In this document: one piece after another, positions 16,844-26,348 of the stretch
How the letters are laid out: each line of letters opens with the position of its first letter
Numbering within the stretch: the stretch's first letter is position 1
Assembly (NCBI GenBank): GCA_965222515.1
Contig: CBDCUE010000013.1
Coordinates: 1 to 49,142 of the forward strand
Direction of reading: 5' to 3'
Length of the DNA stretch: 49,142 bases
Source: CBDCUE01 sp965222515
GTDB taxonomy: Bacteria > Pseudomonadota > Alphaproteobacteria > Rickettsiales > JABIRX01
Translations under genes and position numbers: made by a program
The notes under the pieces: model-generated
The model's input: only the letters and a program-made list of their open reading frames with translations
Databases searched by the model: none
Told to the model about the DNA's origin: nothing

Positions 16844-17725
16844 TTAACTTTCTTTTTCTTCACATTTTATACCTAATTTTTCTATAAAACAATGATTAAA
16901 CTCTGCTCCCCAGATTAATATCATCGCTATAATATAGAAAAAAAACAATGCCACTACAAAACTTGCCAAACTGCCATAAATCAAATTTACTTGATTAAAA
17001 TTTTGTAAATATAATGAAAATAAACTACCCACAATAAACCAAGCAATCACTACACAAAATGCCCCTGGAGCAACTGTTAAAAATCTTTGTTTTATGTTTG
17101 GCAAAATATAATAAATACTAGATATAGCAAAAAACAAAATAATAGCGGTGGGCAATAATCTGATTTTATTAAATGTTGAGTGATATGCTGATAAATCTAT
17201 TGATATTAATCTTTCTGCAAAATCTACAATTAATGGTAGGGCAACAAGTAAGACCATAGAAGTTAAGACAAAAATAGTTATTAATAAAAACTCCACAATA
17301 CTTGCTAATCTTCTAAAAATATAAGTAGGTGGAGTAGTTACTCGATATGCTCTATTAAAAATAGTTTTTAAACCATCAACAGTAGAAGAAGCTGTCCAAA
17401 TTGCACCGATAATGGCAATGGTTAAAAGAGATTGTGGAGGACCAGAAATGATTTCTTGCAATCTAACATTTAACATTCCTCTGCCTCCAGTAGGTATTTG
17501 ATTAAGTAAAATTTTTACCAAATCAGCCCCTAATTCCGTTGCTCCAAAAATACCTGCTATTGAGATAAATAAAATCAAAAAAGGAAAAATAGACAAAATT
17601 GTTAAAAAAGATAAATAACCAGCATGTTCTACCCCATCGTGATCAATAGTATCAACAATAGCTTTTTTTAAACAAAACCAAAAGATTGAAAAAAAAATTG
17701 TTATTTTAGATAAATATTTTTTCAT
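16844..17725 (-). CDS. YihY/UPF0761 family inner membrane protein
   Basis: An ATG at 17725 overlaps the pheT stop as ATGA and gives 293 residues; an ATG at 17752 would add nine residues. The protein has about six membrane helices, with the family markers DGVEHAGYLSFLTILSIFPF near the N-terminus and SIYYILPNIK in the second half. The family was once called ribonuclease BN, but that was a misassignment. It is an integral membrane protein of unknown function. It is translationally coupled to pheT here. Confidence 0.88.
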   Translation of the reverse strand: MKKYLSKITIFFSIFWFCLKKAIVDTIDHDGVEHAGYLSFLTILSIFPFLILFISIAGIFGATELGADLVKILLNQIPTGGRGMLNVRLQEIISGPPQSLLTIAIIGAIWTASSTVDGLKTIFNRAYRVTTPPTYIFRRLASIVEFLLITIFVLTSMVLLVALPLIVDFAERLISIDLSAYHSTFNKIRLLPTAIILFFAISSIYYILPNIKQRFLTVAPGAFCVVIAWFIVGSLFSLYLQNFNQVNLIYGSLASFVVALFFFYIIAMILIWGAEFNHCFIEKLGIKCEEKES

Positions 17726-20106
17726 GGCAACATAGCTGAATATTTTTGACAAATTTTATTAATTACTTGCAAGTTAAAATCTTCTAATTCTTTTCCTGTC
17801 AAATTCTGCTCTTTAGGTTGCAGTACAACATTAAAAGCTATAGATTTTTTATTATTGGCTAGCTTATCTCCTTTATATATATCAAAAATATTGATTTTTT
17901 CAATCAATTTAGCATTTATTTTTAAAATTTCTTTTTTAACCTCACCAGCAGATATATTTTTATCCATAATAAAACAAAAATCTCTTTCTATTTTCTGTAA
18001 CTCTGCTTCATAATATGGTTTTTTAGTTTTTTTTAGTTTTTCTGGTAAATTACTTAAAAATATCTCAAAAATATTTGCTCTTTTCTTAAATTTTTTTTGA
18101 TGTTTCTGAAAAACATTAGGATTTAATTCGCCAAAATAACCAAGATGTGTTTTTCCTAAATAAAGATTCATAGATCTTTTAGGATGTAAAAATTCTGCTA
18201 AATTATCAGTAGATAATTTTATATTAGCTTCTTTTATTCCTAAATTCTCTAAAATGACAAAAACATCATTTTTAACATCATAAACATCAAAATCAGAAGA
18301 ATTATTATTAATTTCTTTATCAACTCTATTGCCAATTCTCAACCCTGCTAGATTTTTTTTCTGATCTTTTGCTAAGCAAGAAAAAAACACCTTACCTAAT
18401 TCAAAAATATAAGTAGAATCTTCTGATCTATTTTGCTCTCTAATGGCAATATCTATTAAATTAGGAATTAAAGATTCTCTCATTATGGACATTTCTTTAT
18501 TAATAGGATTCAAAACTCTTAAATCTTTTCCTAAACCAAAAGAATCAGCTTGTCCATCCGATAAAAATGACCAAGTTACAACTTCATTCAAACCAAGACA
18601 GCTAGATATTTTTTTTAAAGATAATTCTTTATCCAAATCCCAATAATTATATTCTTTTTTATTTAATTTGGCAAAATCTTGATAAGGTATTTTGCTAAAT
18701 CCAGAAATTCGTAAAATTTCCTCTATTAGATCTTCCTCTATAAAAACATCATTTCTCCAAGAAGGAATTTTGACAGTGATTTTATTTTTATCAGAGTTTT
18801 TGATTAAAAATCCTAATTTTATAAAAATATCTTTTATCTCTTTTTCAACTATTTGATAACCTGCAATTTGTTCTAATTTTTGGTAGGATAAACTAGCTTC
18901 TCGAATTTCTGTTTTATTGTCATTTGCACAAATGATATTTGACACCTCTCCATCACAAATTTCTTGAATTAAAAGAGCTGTATATTGCAAAACAATTAAA
19001 ATAAAATCTGCATCTATTTTTCTCTCAAACCTATGTCTTGAATCACTATCCAAAAACAATCTTCTGCCAGTATTTGCAATAGAAACTGCATCAAAATTTC
19101 CTGCCTCTAATAAAATATTTGTTGTTTTGTCTGAGCAAGAAGTGCTTTTACCTCCCATAATTCCTGCAAGAGCAATATTATTGCCATTTTGAATCACTAA
19201 ATCATTTTTCTGCAAAATATATTTCTTATCATCTAATGCTAAAAATTCTTGATTATCTTTAGCTAAATCAGCAATTATTTCTTGTGAATTAAGTAAATCA
19301 ACATCATAACTATGCATAGGTTGAGCAAAACAATAAGCAATATAGTTAGTTACATCAATTGCTACATTATCAAATGGCTTTTTGCCTATTGCCTCCAATC
19401 TATCTTTTAACCATTTTGGGCTTGATAAAGTTTTTAGGTTTTTAATTTCTATAAAATTTAAACTAGAGCAAGCTTTGTTTCTTATTTTACTAGTAAATTT
19501 GCTTTTAAAATTTGTTTTATAATTAACAGAAATATTTTTTAATTTCCCAATATTAGAAGCTGCAAGCTCTCTTGCAATACCATAAACTCCTAGGCAATCT
19601 CCTCTATTTGGAGTGATTGCAATTTCTATCATAGGATCAGAAATATTAAAAACATTTGCAACCTGATCGCCAATTCTTGTTTTTTGAGGCAAATCCATAA
19701 TTCCATCATCATCTTCTGCTATGCCAAGCTCACCTGCTGAACATAACATACCATTTGAAACAATTCCTCTAATTTTATTTTTTTTAATTTCCATTTGATT
19801 ACTAGGAATAACAGATCCTATTTTTGCCAAAACAGTTTTTAAACCAGCTCTTACATTATTAGCTCCACAAACAATTTCTAAATTTCCATCTTCAGTTGCT
19901 ACTTGGCAAATATTTAATTTATCTGCATTAGGATGTTTTTTGAAAGATATAATTTCTACTGTTTTGAAAGAAGATAATGATTTTGCTTTATCCTCCACCC
20001 CTTCTACTTCAAGCCCTATCTCTGTTAGACAGTTACAAATATCATCTATGTTATATTTTTCTGATAAATCCAAAAATTCTTTTAGCCAATTTAAAGTAAA
20101 TTTCAT
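17722..20106 (-). CDS. pheT: Phenylalanyl-tRNA synthetase beta subunit
   Basis: The 794-residue protein is the structural and editing partner of PheS in charging tRNA-Phe. The N-terminal tRNA-binding domain (about 39-147) has PNADKLNICQV and NGMLCSAGELGI. The B3/4 editing domain follows, then the B5 domain with IPSWRNDV, and a catalytic-like domain with VVTWSFLS. The C-terminal anticodon-binding FDX-ACB domain starts near residue 700 (ERDFCFIMDK). Length is normal. The catalytic alpha subunit gene pheS, which usually precedes pheT, is absent: upstream is queF. Its substrate tRNA gene is at 507. Confidence 0.96.
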   Translation of the reverse strand: MKFTLNWLKEFLDLSEKYNIDDICNCLTEIGLEVEGVEDKAKSLSSFKTVEIISFKKHPNADKLNICQVATEDGNLEIVCGANNVRAGLKTVLAKIGSVIPSNQMEIKKNKIRGIVSNGMLCSAGELGIAEDDDGIMDLPQKTRIGDQVANVFNISDPMIEIAITPNRGDCLGVYGIARELAASNIGKLKNISVNYKTNFKSKFTSKIRNKACSSLNFIEIKNLKTLSSPKWLKDRLEAIGKKPFDNVAIDVTNYIAYCFAQPMHSYDVDLLNSQEIIADLAKDNQEFLALDDKKYILQKNDLVIQNGNNIALAGIMGGKSTSCSDKTTNILLEAGNFDAVSIANTGRRLFLDSDSRHRFERKIDADFILIVLQYTALLIQEICDGEVSNIICANDNKTEIREASLSYQKLEQIAGYQIVEKEIKDIFIKLGFLIKNSDKNKITVKIPSWRNDVFIEEDLIEEILRISGFSKIPYQDFAKLNKKEYNYWDLDKELSLKKISSCLGLNEVVTWSFLSDGQADSFGLGKDLRVLNPINKEMSIMRESLIPNLIDIAIREQNRSEDSTYIFELGKVFFSCLAKDQKKNLAGLRIGNRVDKEINNNSSDFDVYDVKNDVFVILENLGIKEANIKLSTDNLAEFLHPKRSMNLYLGKTHLGYFGELNPNVFQKHQKKFKKRANIFEIFLSNLPEKLKKTKKPYYEAELQKIERDFCFIMDKNISAGEVKKEILKINAKLIEKINIFDIYKGDKLANNKKSIAFNVVLQPKEQNLTGKELEDFNLQVINKICQKYSAMLP

Positions 20107-20217
20107 TTTATTATGTTTTTGTGATTGCTAAAAAATATTATAAAAGAATATAAATAATTCTCAACACAGATAAATAAGAGTTTTGTACAGTTAATTATAA
20201 AAGATAGTATATAAAAA

Positions 20218-20652
20218 CTATCCCCTTGCTTTATAAGAACCAATATCTTGTTTTGGAATTTCACAATTTTTTGGCACTTTGCCATAATTATAAAAAATAT
20301 CAATCGGGATTCCTCCTCTTGGATACCAATATCCTCCTATTTTTAACCATTTTGGTTTTATAGTTTTGATAATATCTTTGGCAATAGTAATTGTGCAATC
20401 TTCGTGAAAAGCACCGTGATTTCTATAAGAAAATAAATACAATTTTAAAGATTTACTCTCTAAAATTTTTTTATCTGCAATATAATCAATCATAATATAA
20501 GCAAAATCAGGTTGCCCTGTAATGGGACAAATTGAAGTAAATTCTGGACAAGAAAATCTAATTACATAATCAGTATCAATGTGAGGGTTTTTTACTGCAT
20601 CCAATATTTTTACCGATGGCTCTGTTGCTATTTCTTTTTCTAATTTTTTCAT
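20218..20652 (-). CDS. queF: NADPH-dependent 7-cyano-7-deazaguanine reductase
   Basis: The 144-residue T-fold enzyme reduces preQ0 to preQ1 in queuosine synthesis. ICPITGQPDFAYIMIDY has the catalytic Cys, and SKSLKLYLFSYRNHGAFHED is the E(S)KSLKLY...FRNH motif that defines QueF. It is the short, unimodular form. No other queuosine gene is present. The ATG overlaps, as ATGA, the stop of the decayed HNH gene upstream, so it once followed that gene closely. Confidence 0.95.
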   Translation of the reverse strand: MKKLEKEIATEPSVKILDAVKNPHIDTDYVIRFSCPEFTSICPITGQPDFAYIMIDYIADKKILESKSLKLYLFSYRNHGAFHEDCTITIAKDIIKTIKPKWLKIGGYWYPRGGIPIDIFYNYGKVPKNCEIPKQDIGSYKARG

Positions 20653-21230
20653 AAGTTTTGTAATTTATATTTGTTAATTTCAAGAAGTTCTTGTTCCATT
20701 GCAGACATTATATTATTATTAGCAAAATGTGCTATTTTATGATGATGAGTGCAAAGAGAGTTGTAAATTATTAATACTATCTTCTTCTCCTCTATAAAGT
20801 GGTAAAACATGATAGAACTTCTATATAAGGTTGTTGGTTTTATTTCAAAAATGTGTTTTTACAATTTTTCATAAAACAATGATAGTCCAAATGTTTTTTT
20901 TGCATAAGTTTTCAATAAATACTCTTTCTTTTCTGATGGTTAATTTGTTATAACAATATTTTTTAAATCTTCTTTTTCACTATTTAAAAAGTCCATTTCT
21001 TTTAAAGTATAAGAACCAGAATTGTTGTTAAAACTTATAAAACTATCATCTCTTAATTCCTGCAATAATCGATGAATTGTTGCTTGGGGTGTTTTTCCTC
21101 CAATATTTAGGTCATTATAATTTTTGTAATAATCATTTATTTCTGCTAAAGAAAAAGTTTTACTATCTTTTATATTGTTACAAAAATCAAAGATTGTATC
21201 TTTTAATATTATTTTCTGAGTTTTTTGCAT
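20649..21230 (-). pseudogene. Decayed wHTH plus HNH endonuclease gene
   Basis: An intact 96-residue ORF (21230-20940) ends in a winged-helix segment, PQATIHRLLQELRDDSFISF then GSYTL, like the C-terminal DNA-binding domains of DpnI-type nucleases. After its stop the same frame goes on as PSEKKEYLLKTYAKKTFGL, hits a second stop, and ends in LCTHHHKIAHF before a TGA overlapping queF. Between these, another frame reads VLPLYRGEEDSINNLQ. Put together, HVLPLYRGEEDSINNLQ and LCTHHHKIAH make a textbook HNH motif, so at least two stops and two frameshifts have accumulated. It begins nine bases after the decarboxylase stop. The wHTH piece could still be expressed. Confidence 0.65.
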
Positions 21231-21239
21231 AAAAAAAAT

Positions 21240-22883
21240 CTAATTTAATAAATATTCAATAAATAAATCTATTTCCTTTCTGCTAGTTCTAACATTGAAT
21301 AATACCGCTTTTTCTCCTGGAATATAAACATAGTTATTATGATAATCAAACCTACTGCAAGAAACAGATTCAACCCAATTAGTGTATAATCCTATCTTCT
21401 TTCTTGCTAAGAAAATCTCTCTGTGATATTTGCTATTTTTGGCTATTCTTTCTTGCCACTCCTTATTATCTTCTTTAATATCAATTTCATATTGATATTC
21501 TGTTTTAGCATTAATGTTTTTAGGATAAATTCTAAAACAAACATTAGGACCTTGATTATTACTTGCTATTACTTTTACAAAAGAAAATTCATCCAACTTC
21601 TCTCTAAAATAATTGGCATTTTGTAAAGCATGAGCTATGGCTATTTGATAACCTTCAATACCCATATATTTTAGAGCAGTATAAGCTCCATAAACTCCTC
21701 CTGCACCTCTTGAACATTCTATGGTATAATGATAATTTTCTAATCCTTCAGTATGCTCAAAATAAGTAAAATTATCTTGAGAATTAGCCAGAACATACAA
21801 ATCTCTTTTATTTTTAAATAAAACTAAACTAGAAGTATAAGGAACAAACCCCCATTTATGAAAATCTATGGTAAAAGAATCTGCATATTTTGCATATTGA
21901 AATAAATTAATTTTTTTTTGTAATGCTGATAAAGTTTCTTGATTTATTTCAAGCGGATTTTTAGCAAAATCATAATGCATAAAGAAAATTATAGGCCAAC
22001 CAACAGCAGAATCTACATGAATATGTGGCTTTACTTTTATCTCATATTCTAAAACTAACTTTTCTCTTAAATCATATACAGATTTTACATTATCTATGGC
22101 AAAACTATCAGTTGTGCCCATTGTAAGCATTATGGTTGGAATTACACAATTAGTTTCAAAACAAGATCTCATTTTACTCTCCAAATTATCTATGTCCATA
22201 TCGTTATTTTCTCCAACTTTTATTCTGATAGTTTTGTTTTTTATATCTACTCCAAGTAATGATAAATTAGTAATATTAGAATAATGTCCTCCCATAGAAT
22301 TAATAATTCTATAATCCAAATCTCCACCAAGCAATCCTACATCTCTTGAATATGGTATTGATTTTCTGATCCCTACTAAATAACCATATAAATTACAAAA
22401 TGTACCACCTTGAGTAAAAATACCAGCTGATTTTTTTTCATCATAACCGAGTAATTTTGACATTTGAGCAACTACTATTTTTTCAAATTCAGAAGCAAAG
22501 CCTGCATATTCTTTATATACTAAATTAGGGTTTGCTATAACTCCCAAGATAAAGCCATATAATCCAGGGTCAGAAGCACAAGTAACTACATTTTCTACAG
22601 ATGAAGGGTTTTCCCATATTTTTGAAGAAGTAGTCAGGGATTTTAAAATATCATCATTTTCTGCATTAGGAACAGCAGACATATTTTTAGAGATTTTCGA
22701 GGTTACTTTTGCTAAATCTTCTTTTTTAAAAGAATTATAATCTTTAACATTTAATCTAAATTTGACGATTTCATCAAGAGCTTTATCTGCAAATATCGGC
22801 CAATATTTTTTATCTCTTGAAAAGAACTTTTTTATTAAATAAGTATGTTTTTCTTTAAAAACATTTGATATTTTTTGACTCAT
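21240..22883 (-). CDS. Group II PLP-dependent decarboxylase
   Basis: This 547-residue protein belongs to the glutamate/tyrosine/aromatic amino acid decarboxylase family. Visible landmarks are TQGGTFCNL (157-165, phosphate cup), GGHYS (198-202, the His that stacks on PLP), HVDSAVGWP (289-297, the Asp that pairs with the pyridine nitrogen) and DFHKWGF with the PLP lysine K343. The substrate cannot be read from sequence; glutamate, tyrosine, aspartate or another amino acid are all possible. It is preceded by tRNA-Cys on the same strand and followed by the decayed nuclease gene. Confidence 0.85.
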   Translation of the reverse strand: MSQKISNVFKEKHTYLIKKFFSRDKKYWPIFADKALDEIVKFRLNVKDYNSFKKEDLAKVTSKISKNMSAVPNAENDDILKSLTTSSKIWENPSSVENVVTCASDPGLYGFILGVIANPNLVYKEYAGFASEFEKIVVAQMSKLLGYDEKKSAGIFTQGGTFCNLYGYLVGIRKSIPYSRDVGLLGGDLDYRIINSMGGHYSNITNLSLLGVDIKNKTIRIKVGENNDMDIDNLESKMRSCFETNCVIPTIMLTMGTTDSFAIDNVKSVYDLREKLVLEYEIKVKPHIHVDSAVGWPIIFFMHYDFAKNPLEINQETLSALQKKINLFQYAKYADSFTIDFHKWGFVPYTSSLVLFKNKRDLYVLANSQDNFTYFEHTEGLENYHYTIECSRGAGGVYGAYTALKYMGIEGYQIAIAHALQNANYFREKLDEFSFVKVIASNNQGPNVCFRIYPKNINAKTEYQYEIDIKEDNKEWQERIAKNSKYHREIFLARKKIGLYTNWVESVSCSRFDYHNNYVYIPGEKAVLFNVRTSRKEIDLFIEYLLN

Positions 22884-22897
22884 AAAATTAAAATTTG

Positions 22898-22971
22898 TGG
22901 AGGCCGGAGGCAGAATCGAACTGCCGATGGAGGATTTGCAGTCCTCTGCATTACCATTTTGCTATCCGGCC
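22898..22971 (-). tRNA. tRNA-Cys (GCA), CCA encoded
   Basis: On the minus strand the acceptor stem GGCCGGA pairs with TCCGGCC. The anticodon loop contains GCA (ACTGCAAAT) between GAGG and CCTC, and the discriminator is T, as required for cysteine tRNAs. CCA is encoded at 22900-22898. It sits 14 bases upstream of the decarboxylase start on the same strand. Confidence 0.96.
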
Positions 22972-23054
22972 ATTAATAAATATTAAAACTTTACAAAAGC
23001 AATTATTACTTAGATAATAAAGCAAAAAAAGCAACTATACAAATAATAAATTCA

Positions 23055-23978
23055 ATGTCAAGATCTAGCATCATTACTTTCATTTTTATATTCTTTTTCA
23101 ATTTTTCAGCTAATGCAAAAGAATTAAAAATAGTTGCTGTGGTAGGAAATAAAATAATTACAAATTATGACATAGAGCAAAGAATTAATCTAGTTTATTT
23201 AAACTCAAAAAATTTATTTGGTAAGAAAAAATCAAAAATTGTTAAAGGGCAAATCAGGGAAATCTTAATTAATGAAAAATTACAAACTTTATCTGCTCTG
23301 TCTTTAGGATTGGAAATAGATGAAAGAAAAATAAACAAGGCTTTTGCCAATTTAGCAAATCAAAATAATTTATTTCTCAATGATTTTATTGATTTTTTAA
23401 AAAGAAAAAATATTGTAGCAGCTTCTTTAAAAAATCAAATAAGAAGTTCTTTATATTGGCAATCTATCATTGTTAACAAGATCAGACCCCAAATCATTAT
23501 ATCTGATTTAGAAGTAGCAGAATATTTGGATTCTATAGGCAAAAAAGGCAATTTTGAATATAAAATAAATATTTTAAAATTTCCTATTACTTCAAATGAA
23601 GAAAAAGAAGAATTATACAATTTTGCAGAAGAGCTTTATCAAAAAATAATTAGAAAAAAAATAAAATTCTCAAAAATAAATAAAGAATTTGGCACAAACG
23701 GAAAAAACACACCTTGGCTACTATACAAAGACATTGAAGATTCTCTAAAAGAAGAATTATTAAAACTAGATAAAGGCGGGCTGTCAAAACCAATCAAAAC
23801 AGATGATGCTATTTATTTATTCAAATTAATTGACAAAAAAGCTCTAGTAAAATCAAAAAATAATTTAAAAAAAGACAAAATTAGACAAAAATTATTTTTA
23901 CAAAAAATAGAAATAAGAGCAGAAAATTATTTAAGAAATATTAGACAACAATATCTTATTGAAAGAAAAAAACTATAA
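23055..23978 (+). CDS. SurA-like periplasmic chaperone
   Basis: The 307-residue protein has a signal peptide (TFIFIFFFNFSANA, cut near residue 22). AVVGNKIITNYDIEQRINL at about 29-47 is the start of the SurA N-terminal chaperone domain. A single parvulin-like region follows (about 165-265), with KFSKINKEFGTNGKNTPWL and LSKPIKTDDAIYLFKLID. It is shorter than E. coli SurA, and the parvulin part is divergent, so isomerase activity is uncertain. The likely role is folding of outer membrane proteins, together with the BepA-like protease at 4710. Confidence 0.82.
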   Translation: MSRSSIITFIFIFFFNFSANAKELKIVAVVGNKIITNYDIEQRINLVYLNSKNLFGKKKSKIVKGQIREILINEKLQTLSALSLGLEIDERKINKAFANLANQNNLFLNDFIDFLKRKNIVAASLKNQIRSSLYWQSIIVNKIRPQIIISDLEVAEYLDSIGKKGNFEYKINILKFPITSNEEKEELYNFAEELYQKIIRKKIKFSKINKEFGTNGKNTPWLLYKDIEDSLKEELLKLDKGGLSKPIKTDDAIYLFKLIDKKALVKSKNNLKKDKIRQKLFLQKIEIRAENYLRNIRQQYLIERKKL

Positions 23979-23980
23979 AA

Positions 23981-24012
23981 AACTATAAAATAGTATATAG
24001 TTCCTTTTTTTT
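23981..24012 (+). terminator. Terminator after surA
   Basis: AACTATA (23981-23987) pairs with TATAGTT (23996-24002) and is followed by CC and a run of eight T. It starts two bases after the surA stop. Confidence 0.6.
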
Positions 24013-24026
24013 CTATTGTATCACAG
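24005..24026. repeat. Copy of the dispersed CTGTG...AATAG motif
   Basis: TTTTTTTTCTATTGTATCACAG lies between convergent surA and trpA; the first T residues overlap the surA terminator. On the minus strand it is CTGTGATACAATAGAAAAA, about 30 bases past the trpA stop. Only one end of the element seen at 41 kb is recognisable. Confidence 0.45.
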
Positions 24027-24057
24027 TCTTTTTAGCTTTTTTATGAATTTAAAGCTG

Positions 24058-24822
24058 CTAAAATAAAGACAAATTAAATTTTCTTAATTTTTTTAGCATT
24101 AAATCCTTATTATCCAAATTTTCTTCAATTATTTTTATATAAGCAGAGCCGATAACTATTAAATCTGCTTGTAGTGTTGTTATTTGTGATTTGCTATTTA
24201 TACCAAAACCAACGGCTATTTTTTTGTCAGTTTTTAGTTCTTTTAAATGTTCTATTACCTGATCCAAATTTGGCTTTTTTGTTCCTGTAACACCAAAAAC
24301 AGAAATGAAATATAAAAAACTATGAGTTTCTGCTAAAATGTTTTTTAACCTTTCTCTTGTGCTAAGTGGAGTTATTAATTGAATAAGCGGTAGGGTAGGG
24401 CTGTTTAATTCTGGATAATCTTTTTGCTCTTCATAAGGTAAATCAACAATAATTAATCCTGAAACATTATTTTTTATTGCCTCTTTTGCAAATTTTTTTG
24501 TGCCATAATGAAATATAGGGTTTAAATATCCCATTAAAATTATAGGAACTTCTGGATAGTTCTTTCCTAATTTTTTTGCTAATAAAAAACAATCTTTTAA
24601 CGAAATATCATTTTTCAAAGCTCTTTTTGCTGCTTTTTGAATAGTTAAGCCATCTGCCGCAGGATCAGAAAATGGCACCCCTAGCTCCAAAATTTTAGTT
24701 CCTGATTTTATTAATGTCTCTGCTATTTTATAACTACTATTCAAATCAGGGTCTCCTGTCATTATGTAAGATACTAATGTTGAAGTATTTTCTTTTGCTA
24801 ATAATTGATTGATTTTAGTCAT
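24058..24822 (-). CDS. trpA: Tryptophan synthase alpha subunit
   Basis: The 254-residue TIM-barrel subunit cleaves indole-3-glycerol phosphate to indole, which tunnels to TrpB. ILELGVPFSDPAADG contains the catalytic pair E46 and D57. The phosphate-binding segments GVTGTK and VGFGIN are present. Its first eight bases overlap the end of trpB, so the two subunits are translationally coupled. trpF, which often precedes trpBA in alphaproteobacteria, is not here. Confidence 0.96.
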   Translation of the reverse strand: MTKINQLLAKENTSTLVSYIMTGDPDLNSSYKIAETLIKSGTKILELGVPFSDPAADGLTIQKAAKRALKNDISLKDCFLLAKKLGKNYPEVPIILMGYLNPIFHYGTKKFAKEAIKNNVSGLIIVDLPYEEQKDYPELNSPTLPLIQLITPLSTRERLKNILAETHSFLYFISVFGVTGTKKPNLDQVIEHLKELKTDKKIAVGFGINSKSQITTLQADLIVIGSAYIKIIEENLDNKDLMLKKLRKFNLSLF

Positions 24823-26005
24823 TTTGTCCTTCTAATATTTGTGAAACTTGAGCAACATCTTTATCTCCTCTACCACACAGATTTAAAATTATTATATCAT
24901 CTTTTTTAAATCTTTTTTTAGCATTTTTAATTAACCAACCTAATGCATGAGCTGGTTCTAGGGCAGGGATTATCCCTTCTGTTCTGGCTAAAGTTTGAAA
25001 AGCATCTAATGATTCATTGTCAGTTGCTGTGCTATATTCTGCTCTACCACTATCTTTTAAATAGCTATGTTCAGGGCCAGCCCCTGGATAATCAAGACCA
25101 GCAGAGATAGAATGTGCTTCAGCTATTTGACCGTTTTTGTCTTGTAAAAAATATGATTTGTTACCATGCAAAATTCCAACTTTACCTTTAGTTAATGAGG
25201 CAGCATTATAATTTGTGTCCAGTCCTTTCCCTCCTGCTTCTATTCCAAATAATTGAACATTTTTATCTTCTAAAAAAGCAGAAAATAAGCCAATGGCATT
25301 AGATCCTCCTCCTAAACAAGCAATCACTGCTTTTGGTAATTTTTTTTCTGCTAAAAGAATCTGTTCTTTTGCCTCATCACCAATAACTTGATGAAAAAAC
25401 TTAACCATAGTTGGATATGGGTGAGGACCTACTGCTGTTCCTAATAAATAATAACTAGTGTCTATATTGCTTACCCAATCTCTCATTGCTTCATTTACAG
25501 CTTCTTTTAAAGATTTACTACCTGATGTTACAGGAATTACTTTTGCTCCTAATAATTTCATTCTAAATACATTAGGTTGTTGCCTTACTATATCTTTAGC
25601 ACCCATAAATATCACACATTCTAATCCTAATTTTGCACAAATTGTTGCCGTTGCAACCCCGTGCTGACCTGCTCCTGTTTCTGCGATAATTCTATTTTTA
25701 CCCATTCTTTTAGCAAGCAATGCCTGACCAATACAATTATTGATTTTATGTGATCCTGTATGGTTTAGCTCGTCTCTTTTTAAATATAATTTAATACCAC
25801 CAAGTGTTTTTGATAAATTTTCTGCAAAATAAAGTGGTGACGGTCTTCCTGTATAATCTTTGTTATATTTTCTTATCTCTGCTAAAAAACTAGCATCTTT
25901 TTTACATTCTAAAAATTTCTCTTCTAGTTCTAAAATTAAAGGCATTAATATCTCAGTAGAATATCTACCCCCAAATTTATGTTTTTTAGTTTCAAAATAA
26001 ACCAT
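24815..26005 (-). CDS. trpB: Tryptophan synthase beta subunit
   Basis: The 396-residue PLP enzyme condenses indole with serine to tryptophan. The PLP lysine lies in NHTGSHKINN (K87), followed by ETGAGQHGVATA and the phosphate-binding glycine loop CLGGGSNAIG. EAGG and LCGRGDKD complete the active site. The N-terminal MVYFETKKHKFGGRYSTE agrees with the usual TrpB start. It carries a copy of the conserved leader block directly upstream, so the trpBA pair is a candidate for shared control with argG, rnj, pdhB and pdhC. Confidence 0.97.
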   Translation of the reverse strand: MVYFETKKHKFGGRYSTEILMPLILELEEKFLECKKDASFLAEIRKYNKDYTGRPSPLYFAENLSKTLGGIKLYLKRDELNHTGSHKINNCIGQALLAKRMGKNRIIAETGAGQHGVATATICAKLGLECVIFMGAKDIVRQQPNVFRMKLLGAKVIPVTSGSKSLKEAVNEAMRDWVSNIDTSYYLLGTAVGPHPYPTMVKFFHQVIGDEAKEQILLAEKKLPKAVIACLGGGSNAIGLFSAFLEDKNVQLFGIEAGGKGLDTNYNAASLTKGKVGILHGNKSYFLQDKNGQIAEAHSISAGLDYPGAGPEHSYLKDSGRAEYSTATDNESLDAFQTLARTEGIIPALEPAHALGWLIKNAKKRFKKDDIIILNLCGRGDKDVAQVSQILEGQND

Positions 26006-26080
26006 TTTTTTTAAAGTTTTTTTTTAAGTTAAGATTGTTATGAGTGGTTTTGCAATTTAGTTGACATTTACATGAATATT
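26006..26080 (-). promoter_or_regulatory. Conserved leader block, copy 3 (trpB)
   Basis: Towards trpB it reads AATATTCATGTAAATG, then TAAATTGCAAAACCACTC, ATAACA and TCTTAACTTAAAAAAAAA. The mini-ORF at 26067-26038 reads MSTKLQNHS and stops 32 bases before the gene. Further upstream, 26081-26300 shows no gene. Confidence 0.7.
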
Positions 26081-26300
26081 TTTTTAGTTAGAATGCAAAT
26101 TTTTTTGTGAATTCTCAGTAGTCCCACTATATATTTTTTTTTGATTTTTGCAAATATAAAATTATAAAAAATGATTATGGCTAAACTATAAAAAACTACT
26201 ACTTTTAGGGGTGTTAAAATATTTTTATTCCAACTCTTTATTAATTTTTTTTTACTATAACATATATGAAGAAAAGAAAAAATGGTCGATTTATATGCTT

Positions 26301-26324
26301 TATTTCTAATCTATTGTAACACAG
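26301..26324. repeat. Copy of the dispersed CTGTG...AATAG motif
   Basis: TTTCTAATCTATTGTAACACAG lies 25 bases beyond the recQ stop. On the minus strand it begins CTGTGTTACAATAGATTAG. It shares the CTGTGT..CAATAG core with the other copies. Confidence 0.45.
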
Positions 26325-26348
26325 AAAGTAGGCAATAGTTTATTCTCA

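Noticed and set aside
20103..20303. Minus-strand ORF overlapping the end of queF
   Set aside because: Out-of-frame shadow with hydrophobic AT-rich composition and no start signal; queF occupies most of it.
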